Below, piece after piece: positions 59,502 to 64,000 of a DNA stretch of 64,000 bases; positions within the stretch are counted from its first letter, which is position 1; each line of letters opens with the position of its first letter. Source of the stretch: JBBQFI01 sp038321775 (lineage in GTDB: Bacteria; Verrucomicrobiota; Verrucomicrobiia; Chthoniobacterales; UBA10450). The translations under genes and the position numbers were made by a program. Below the pieces are notes generated by a model that was not told the DNA's origin, did no database searches, and saw nothing but the letters and a program-made list of their open reading frames with translations. The stretch is taken from contig JBBQFI010000008.1 in assembly GCA_038321775.1 (NCBI GenBank), positions 62,001 to 126,000 on the forward strand. The letters are read 5' to 3'.

Positions 59502-59698
59502 TCTCGAGCTGATCGCCGAACGACAGATCTCGAAACCTCCGAGACGGTTACAGCATCGGAAGTCGCGAACCTCTCTGTCATTCCGAGTGGAGTAGAGGAG
59601 CTAACTCTTTTCAGGTAGGGACGTTTTTCCAAAACGTCCCATAATCACGACGGCTCGGAGAGCCGTCCCTACCTGGGAAGTCGAAACCTTTAACGAAA
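59502..59698. repeat. Intergenic repeats after the operon
   Basis: Contains a GTCATTCCGAGTGGAGTAGAG element (as at 31250) and a palindrome at 59612-59675 with outer arms CAGGTAGGGAC and GTCCCTACCTG enclosing two inner hairpins. No gene recognised. A transcription stop between the convergent operons is plausible. Confidence 0.6.
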
Positions 59699-60382
59699 TT
59701 AAGCCGCGCCCGATTTCTTCAGGGCATTTTTCGCGATCCGGCTAACGAGAATCGTGACTGCGATCGTCGCGAGCAACCCGACCCCAAGCAAAACGTATTG
59801 CGCGACGCTGTGCTGCGTTTTTCCTCCAGAAATTCCCGCTTTGCCGATCGCGCCGAGATAAGCATAAAGCAGCGTCCCCGGAATCATGCCGATGGCCGAA
59901 ACGGCAACGTAGGCTTTTAAACTGATCGATGTGATCCCGTAAAAATAATTGCTTAGATTGAATGGAATGAGCGGACTCAAGCGCAGCAGGCCGACAATTT
60001 TCCAACCGTTCTTTCCGATCGCTTCATCGATCGCTCTGAATCGTGCGTTCTTCTTTGTGTAGTCCTCGATATTTTTGCGCACGAAATAACGAGCAACAAT
60101 AAATGCGAGCGTCGCTCCGATGACTGCGCCCGTCAGCGCCACGAGAGTGCCGCCGACAATTCCATACACCAACCCCGCGCCCACCGTGAAAATCCATCCG
60201 GGAAGAAACAGAACTGTCGCCACCGCATAAACCGCGATGAACACGACGACTCCGATCGGCCCAAGATGCTGCACCCAATTGATGAAGGAGTGAATCCAAT
60301 CCTTTACCGGGAAGATGAAGCTTGTGATCGAAAGCGCGATTGCGATCACAGCGAGCAAAATCCACTTCCAATATTTCTTCAT
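59699..60382 (-). CDS. TVP38/TMEM64 (VTT/DedA-type) membrane protein
   Basis: 227 residues with about five to six hydrophobic segments. The VTT domain is visible: VLFLPGWIFTVGAGLVYGIVGGTLVALTGAVIGATLAFIVARYF, then RLSPLIPFNLSNYFYGITSISLKAYV, with GTLLYAYLGAIGKAG. VTT proteins are lipid scramblases or flippases in eukaryotes and bacteria. The next minus gene (60386) is 3 bases away and encodes a MerA-like flavoprotein; the pair occurs in many genomes as I recall, and even as a fusion. Confidence 0.88.
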   Translation of the reverse strand: MKKYWKWILLAVIAIALSITSFIFPVKDWIHSFINWVQHLGPIGVVVFIAVYAVATVLFLPGWIFTVGAGLVYGIVGGTLVALTGAVIGATLAFIVARYFVRKNIEDYTKKNARFRAIDEAIGKNGWKIVGLLRLSPLIPFNLSNYFYGITSISLKAYVAVSAIGMIPGTLLYAYLGAIGKAGISGGKTQHSVAQYVLLGVGLLATIAVTILVSRIAKNALKKSGAA

Positions 60383-60385
60383 GAA

Positions 60386-61936
60386 TCAGCGGCGACCGCG
60401 TTTGTAGAGCCAGGAAAAAATCTTCTGCGCTGTCAGAGTGAGTCGCGTTTTATTGTACTTGTCGCCCGCTTTGCGCGCCAGTTCGGCGAAGGTCGGATAC
60501 GCGTGAATGGTTGAAGCGATCTTGCCGAGACCAATTCCGTATTTCATGGCCAGGACAAATTCATGCAGAAGATCGCCGGCGTTTTCGCAAATAACTGTCG
60601 CACCCAGAATCCTATCGGTCCCCTTTGCCACCAGCACTTTGACGAAACCGTTCGCTTCGTTTTCCAGCACGGGTCGATCGATTTCGTCGAGTTGCTCCGC
60701 GATCAAATCGTACTCGACGTTTTTCTTCTTCGCGGAGGATTCGTTCATGCCAACCGTCGCAATTTCCGGATCGACATACGTGCACCACGGCACAACGGAA
60801 TAATCGATTTTCTGCCGCAGGAATTGGAACGGCATCAAAATATTTCGAACGACGACGCGTGCGTGCGTATCGGCCATGTGTGTGAAGAGAAACGGACCGG
60901 CAACGTCGCCCGCCGCATAAATGTGCGACCGAGTTGTCTGTAAATATTCGTTCACCTTCACGCCGTGCTTGCCGGTTGCGACACCGATCGCCTGCAGCCC
61001 GAGACTATCGACACTGGGCTTTCGGCCAACGCAGACAAAAAGAGTCGACGCGGTGATACTGGGCCGCTCGCGCGAGGAGAGCTGCAACTCAATCCTATTT
61101 TGCGTTTCTGAAACCGATTTGGCCTCGGCATTCTTAATGACGGTGATGCCTTCACTGTGAAGACACTTTTCGAAAAACTCGGCGACATCTGCATCTTCAC
61201 GCGGCAGAAGCTGCGCGCCGCGTTGCAGAATCGTGACCTTCACGCCGAGCCGAGCAAATGTCTGCGCGAGTTCGCAACCGATGGGGCCGCCGCCGATAAC
61301 GATCATGCTCTCCGGTTTTGTCTGAAGCTCATCAAAAATCGTTTCGTTGGTGAAGTAACGAACCTTGTCGATACCTTCGATTTCGGGAATTACGGCGCGC
61401 GAACCAGTCGCAATCACAAAATTCTTGGCACGCAACCTTTCACCCTGACCAAGCGCTTCGGAACGGCCTCCCGACCCTGATTCCCAAAACACCCGCGGCC
61501 TGTGTCCTCCTCTCCCCGTGGGAGAGGATTGAGGTGAGGGCGAGACGAGGATTTCGTTTGGAGAAACGAAACGTGCCTCGCCACGAAAGACATCGACGCC
61601 TAACGACTCAAATCGCTCTTGCGAATCATGCGGTGCAATCTGCGCACGTATGTCGCGCATCCGCGCCATAACTTCAGCAAACTCAAATTCCGGCGTCATC
61701 TTTCGCAGACCCCACTTTTCCGACTGACGAATCTTTTCGATGAGACGCGCGGAGGAAATCAGCGCTTTGCTTGGCACACAACCGAAGTTGAGACAATCGC
61801 CACCCATCTTGTTGCGCTCGATGAGTGCGACACGTCCACCCAGCCCGGCCGTGCCCGCTGCTGTAACCAGCCCAGCCGTGCCGCCCCCAATTACGACGAC
61901 ATTGTAATTACCCGCGCCTCTTGTCTGCGCAGTCAT
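60386..61936 (-). CDS. MerA/Lpd-like flavin disulfide reductase with repeat insertion
   Basis: 516 residues, FAD motif VVVIGGGTAGLVTAAGTAGLGG at the N-terminus, redox-active disulfide in GGDCLNFGCVPSKAL (Cys 48 and 53), NAD motif VIGGGPIGCELAQTFARLG, and the C-terminal YPTFAELARKAG (His-to-Tyr at the catalytic site is unlike lpd). The enzyme is not a mercuric reductase (no C-terminal vicinal Cys pair). Residues about 131-167 (SPSPQSSPTGRGG ... GRSEALGQGERL) are encoded by a family B repeat and neighbouring sequence (61440-61543). Operon with TVP38 gene. Substrate unknown. Confidence 0.85.
   Translation of the reverse strand: MTAQTRGAGNYNVVVIGGGTAGLVTAAGTAGLGGRVALIERNKMGGDCLNFGCVPSKALISSARLIEKIRQSEKWGLRKMTPEFEFAEVMARMRDIRAQIAPHDSQERFESLGVDVFRGEARFVSPNEILVSPSPQSSPTGRGGHRPRVFWESGSGGRSEALGQGERLRAKNFVIATGSRAVIPEIEGIDKVRYFTNETIFDELQTKPESMIVIGGGPIGCELAQTFARLGVKVTILQRGAQLLPREDADVAEFFEKCLHSEGITVIKNAEAKSVSETQNRIELQLSSRERPSITASTLFVCVGRKPSVDSLGLQAIGVATGKHGVKVNEYLQTTRSHIYAAGDVAGPFLFTHMADTHARVVVRNILMPFQFLRQKIDYSVVPWCTYVDPEIATVGMNESSAKKKNVEYDLIAEQLDEIDRPVLENEANGFVKVLVAKGTDRILGATVICENAGDLLHEFVLAMKYGIGLGKIASTIHAYPTFAELARKAGDKYNKTRLTLTAQKIFSWLYKRGRR
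61507..61540. repeat. Family B repeat inside the MerA-like gene
   Basis: CCTCTCCCCGTGGGAGAGG followed by ATTGAGGTGAGGGC, in frame with the minus-strand gene, giving the SPSPQSSPTGRGG peptide. It lies in a loop between two conserved parts of the FAD domain. Confidence 0.75.
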
Positions 61937-61957
61937 TTTTTCGGAATTGGAATTACT

Positions 61958-62776
61958 TTAGAGAGCGTCGAAAAACAAATTCGTCTTGCTGTAATGACGA
62001 CCGTGCGGCCCCTGGTCGTTCAAGCCCCAGTTGTACGATTTGTAGGTGAGCTTGCAATCCTGGCGTTCGAGTATCGGTCGAGCAGAGGACGGCGCGTATT
62101 TGGCCAGGACCGATTTCACACCGCCCGTGTGATCGAAGTCTTTCTTGAACCATTTAAAGATGCTCGAGATGTTCGCTTCGTTTTTGTCCGGCAAAAATTC
62201 GTTCATGTCGGGACGCGCCAGCCAGGTTCGATACGCTTGCGTAGCTTGATCGTCGAGCCCGTCGCCGGTGTAGGCGGATTGTTGCAAAGGCGGACAACTG
62301 CGTGCAGCACAAACCAGCATCGCATGCGTGCGATATCCAAAATTCGGCCGCAACATCGTATTCTCGATGTCATTCAACGAAACCATTTCGCCACCAAGCT
62401 TATGTCGCTTGGCTTTAAATGAATCGTTCAACTGCCAGATGCTTTCGGTCGGATAATTTTTGAGAATCCATTGCAGCACGAAAGCGTTGTAGGCGTTCAC
62501 GAGCGACGCGAACTTTTCGTTCCCGCTCGCGGCTTTCCCGGTCTCGCCGAATTGCGCGAGATAGACGTCCAGCGCTTTCATATCGTCCGCATCCGCCTTC
62601 CACTTCGAGTAAGCCACCAGGCCTCTTTCGTTCACATATTTTTTCAGCAATCGATTGTAGCTGTCATTGTTAATGCCGGACGGCACGGTCGCAGCAACGG
62701 CCAACGTTGTTGAAATTGCGAGTAGCAGTGGCAGCAGAATGGTTAGTCGAATTTTCCAAAACATTTGTGAGTTCAT
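61958..62776 (-). CDS. Exported DUF547 protein
   Basis: 272 residues. Signal peptide MNSQMFWKIRLTILLPLLLAISTTLAVAA, then a DUF547 domain with the typical LVNAYNAFVLQWILKNYP, HAMLVCAARSCPPLQQSAYTG and the C-terminal 'KSYNWGLND' segment. The Cys/His residues (CAARSCPP, the H-x-x-C type) suggest a papain-like or metal-binding fold. Function unknown. Start MNSQMF at 62776 is chosen over 62791. Together with TVP38, MerA-like and GT genes it forms a recurrent neighbourhood. Confidence 0.85.
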   Translation of the reverse strand: MNSQMFWKIRLTILLPLLLAISTTLAVAATVPSGINNDSYNRLLKKYVNERGLVAYSKWKADADDMKALDVYLAQFGETGKAASGNEKFASLVNAYNAFVLQWILKNYPTESIWQLNDSFKAKRHKLGGEMVSLNDIENTMLRPNFGYRTHAMLVCAARSCPPLQQSAYTGDGLDDQATQAYRTWLARPDMNEFLPDKNEANISSIFKWFKKDFDHTGGVKSVLAKYAPSSARPILERQDCKLTYKSYNWGLNDQGPHGRHYSKTNLFFDAL

Positions 62777-62801
62777 TTGTGTTCCTTTCACGTTAATCTA
62801 A

Positions 62802-63581
62802 GTGGCCGTGCTCATTTCTATCATTGTGCCGGTGTTGAATGAAGCACCAACCATTGTCGGCTTCGTCCGCCATCTGCGCGAGCTGGCTCCGACGGCGGAG
62901 ATCATTGTCGTCGATGGCGGCAGCACAGATGGGACGGTTGAATCTGTCAGGCACATTGTGGATTACGTTGGTAATGCCCCAATTGGACGCGCCAAACAAA
63001 TGAATGCCGGCACAAAAATCGCGAAGGGCGAGGTTTTTTGGTTTGTGCACGCTGATTCAAGAATTGCGCGCGACTCTCTGGCGGCGATCGACGCCGCCTT
63101 GGGCGATCCGCGTGTCGTCGGAGGATGTTTCCGACTCGAGATCATTCCTACCCGCTGGATTTATCGCATTCGTGACGCAACCGGAAATTTTTGCGTTGGC
63201 CGTTTTGCTGTCGCTCTCGGCGATCGCGGATTCTTTTGTCGACGTGATGTATTTTATCAAATCGGAGGCTATCCGGAAATTCCGCTCCTCGAGGACGCGG
63301 AATTCTATCAGAAACTGAAACGATGCGGTCGGGTGCGACAGCTTCGCGAAAAAATCCAAACGAGCGCTCGTCGTTATGAAGCGCTGGGTCCATTCACCAC
63401 AGTCTTCTTCTACGGGTTCATCATGACGCTCTATGTCATGCGCGTGTCGTTGCCGACGCTGGAAAAAATGGTGCGCGCCTACGTCGTTAGGGCGACCGGT
63501 CCGACCTTCGCTTCAACCATTTCCAGAACCACCCAAGCGGATCGTAATATTCATCCACGACGCGTTCCTTCAACGGAATGA
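62802..63581 (+). CDS. TIGR04283-type glycosyltransferase (arsenosugar-type)
   Basis: A GT2 family protein: LISIIVPVLNEAPTIVGFVRHLRELAPTAEIIVVDGGSTDGTVE, then GRAKQMNAGTKIAKGEVFWFVHADSRI (the QMNAG motif distinguishing TIGR04283), and GGYPEIPLLEDAEFYQKLKRCGRVRQL. The first GTG (62802) is used. The last about 30 residues overlap the convergent sdhB gene by 95 bases and look like a readthrough tail. The family is known from arsenosugar biosynthesis loci; no ArsS-like radical SAM gene lies next to it here, although the fusion protein at 56863 carries a related GT2 domain. Confidence 0.85.
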   Translation: MAVLISIIVPVLNEAPTIVGFVRHLRELAPTAEIIVVDGGSTDGTVESVRHIVDYVGNAPIGRAKQMNAGTKIAKGEVFWFVHADSRIARDSLAAIDAALGDPRVVGGCFRLEIIPTRWIYRIRDATGNFCVGRFAVALGDRGFFCRRDVFYQIGGYPEIPLLEDAEFYQKLKRCGRVRQLREKIQTSARRYEALGPFTTVFFYGFIMTLYVMRVSLPTLEKMVRAYVVRATGPTFASTISRTTQADRNIHPRRVPSTE

Positions 63582-64000
63582 TTGCGTTGTCGGTGATGTG
63601 AATATTTTCGGGACAAACTTTCGTGCAACATTTCGTGATGTTGCAGAAACCGATGCCGTGCGCCTCTCGCAGTTCGGTCGTGCGATTCTCGATATCAAGC
63701 GGATGCATTTCCAGAGCCGCCGCATAAATGAGAAAACGCGGACCGATGAATTTGTCGTGCATGTGATGATCACGCAGCACGTGACAGACATCCTGGCAAA
63801 GAAAACACTCGATGCATTTTCGAAATTCCTGCACGCGATCAATCTCCTGCTGTTGCATGCGCCACGTTCCATCCGCGGCGTCAGGTGGGCGTGGTTTGAA
63901 TTTCTTGATGCGTTTTTTCACGGCGAAATTCCACGACACGTCGGTGATTAAATCTTTCAGAACCGGAAACGCTTTCATCGGTTCGATCGTAATCGGTTTA
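63487..64000 (-). CDS. sdhB: Succinate dehydrogenase iron-sulfur subunit, C-terminal part
   Basis: The frame runs from beyond the window edge (64000) to the TAA at 63487. Visible: KPITIEPMKAFPVLKDLITDVSW, the IECFLCQDVCHVL [4Fe-4S] cluster motif and NITKCCTKVCPENIHIT with [3Fe-4S]/[4Fe-4S] ligands, typical of SdhB/FrdB. About 170 residues visible; the plant-type ferredoxin domain is outside. It is the longer-spacer SdhB form seen in menaquinone-type dehydrogenases. The stop TAA lies in a one-mismatch copy of the 9-mer. Confidence 0.92.
   Translation of the reverse strand, partial: KPITIEPMKAFPVLKDLITDVSWNFAVKKRIKKFKPRPPDAADGTWRMQQQEIDRVQEFRKCIECFLCQDVCHVLRDHHMHDKFIGPRFLIYAAALEMHPLDIENRTTELREAHGIGFCNITKCCTKVCPENIHITDNAIIPLKERVVDEYYDPLGWFWKWLKRRSDRSP

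Larger units (their letters stand above)
344..61606. repeat. Dispersed 9-mer GCCTAACGA (uptake-sequence-like), 29 exact copies
   Basis: The 9-mer was counted by eye on both strands. Plus-strand copies GCCTAACGA start at 344, 1615, 5234, 7553, 10308, 13774, 15516, 18887, 34478, 40705, 44072, 50702, 52109, 56854 and 61598. Minus-strand copies (TCGTTAGGC as read on plus) start at 2499, 3865, 5072, 6723, 7930, 11214, 19105, 21492, 29780, 33711, 52639, 52807, 56357 and 57880. The core 8-mer with another flank occurs at 35893, 39651 and 53583. One-mismatch copies include 4562, 26874, 38992, 50826, 55565, 59740 and 63484. About half extend to GCCTAACGAG. A random 64-kb sequence of even composition would hold about 0.5 copies. 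Role unknown; a DNA-uptake or chromosome-architecture motif is inferred. Confidence 0.85.

Noticed and set aside
60386..61936. Mercuric reductase
   Set aside because: The protein has the Lpd-type disulfide but no N-terminal HMA domain and no C-terminal vicinal cysteines; no other mer gene is near.
344..63492. GCCTAACGA as a restriction-modification target or a Shine-Dalgarno-like motif
   Set aside because: Restriction targets are usually avoided rather than enriched, the motif is not palindromic, and copies do not sit at a fixed distance before starts.

Overview
The window reads as a chromosome segment of a free-living Gram-negative bacterium, most likely a Verrucomicrobiota member of the Chthoniobacterales/Terrimicrobium type. 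This is inferred from the mix of families: a VPDSG/VPEGG-type and a PEP-CTERM sorting signal, DUF2339, a Gld-like ABC operon with DUF4340, a PHP-GT4 fusion, and many dispersed palindromic repeats. No rRNA, tRNA, CRISPR array, phage or transposase gene was recognised.

Layout. 1-20.8 kb, mostly minus strand, is housekeeping and envelope: murJ (cut by the window), a frameshifted DUF2339 membrane protein, Nif3-like protein, membrane adenylate cyclase, MBL hydrolase, nucleotide-sugar epimerase, 6-phosphogluconolactonase, msrA, fabG, a methyltransferase, holB-tmk, an EVE protein, a polysaccharide-deacetylase-like protein with a PHP-glycosyltransferase fusion, and upp. 20.9-24.9 kb holds treZ and a glycogen-debranching-type enzyme. 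25-29.8 kb is a loose, repeat-rich accessory island: two nucleotidyltransferase-fold gene pairs (one between exact 50-bp direct repeats), a WecG/TagA glycosyltransferase and two exported CTERM proteins, one only a remnant. 29.8-38.3 kb carries lpd, sucB and sucA (2-oxoglutarate dehydrogenase) on the minus strand, interrupted by a plus-strand two-component system and two tandem type IV pilin genes. 38.4-48.2 kb has an HtrA protease, a four-gene Gld-like ABC export operon, ubiE and a GT-C-like membrane protein.

48.6-59.5 kb is one tight nine-gene plus-strand operon: TonB-dependent receptor, YnjBCD-like ABC importer (lipoprotein, two permeases, ATPase), radical SAM protein, two ThuA/amidotransferase-like proteins, a glycosyltransferase-radical SAM fusion and a DoxX-like membrane protein. 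It looks like a complete uptake-plus-modification system for an unidentified compound and is the best candidate for an undescribed pathway. 59.7-63.6 kb holds a TVP38-flavin disulfide reductase-DUF547-TIGR04283-type glycosyltransferase cluster, then the 3' part of sdhB.

Two window-wide signals lie on top of the genes. First, the 9-mer GCCTAACGA (reverse complement TCGTTAGGC) occurs 29 times exactly, about evenly on both strands, inside genes in all reading frames, at stop codons and between genes, against about 0.5 expected by chance. This density resembles a DNA-uptake sequence. Second, several families of palindromic repeats are scattered between genes and also inserted in frame into conserved enzymes (TreZ, WecG-like, GT-radical SAM fusion, MerA-like flavoprotein, HtrA leader), much like Rickettsia palindromic elements.
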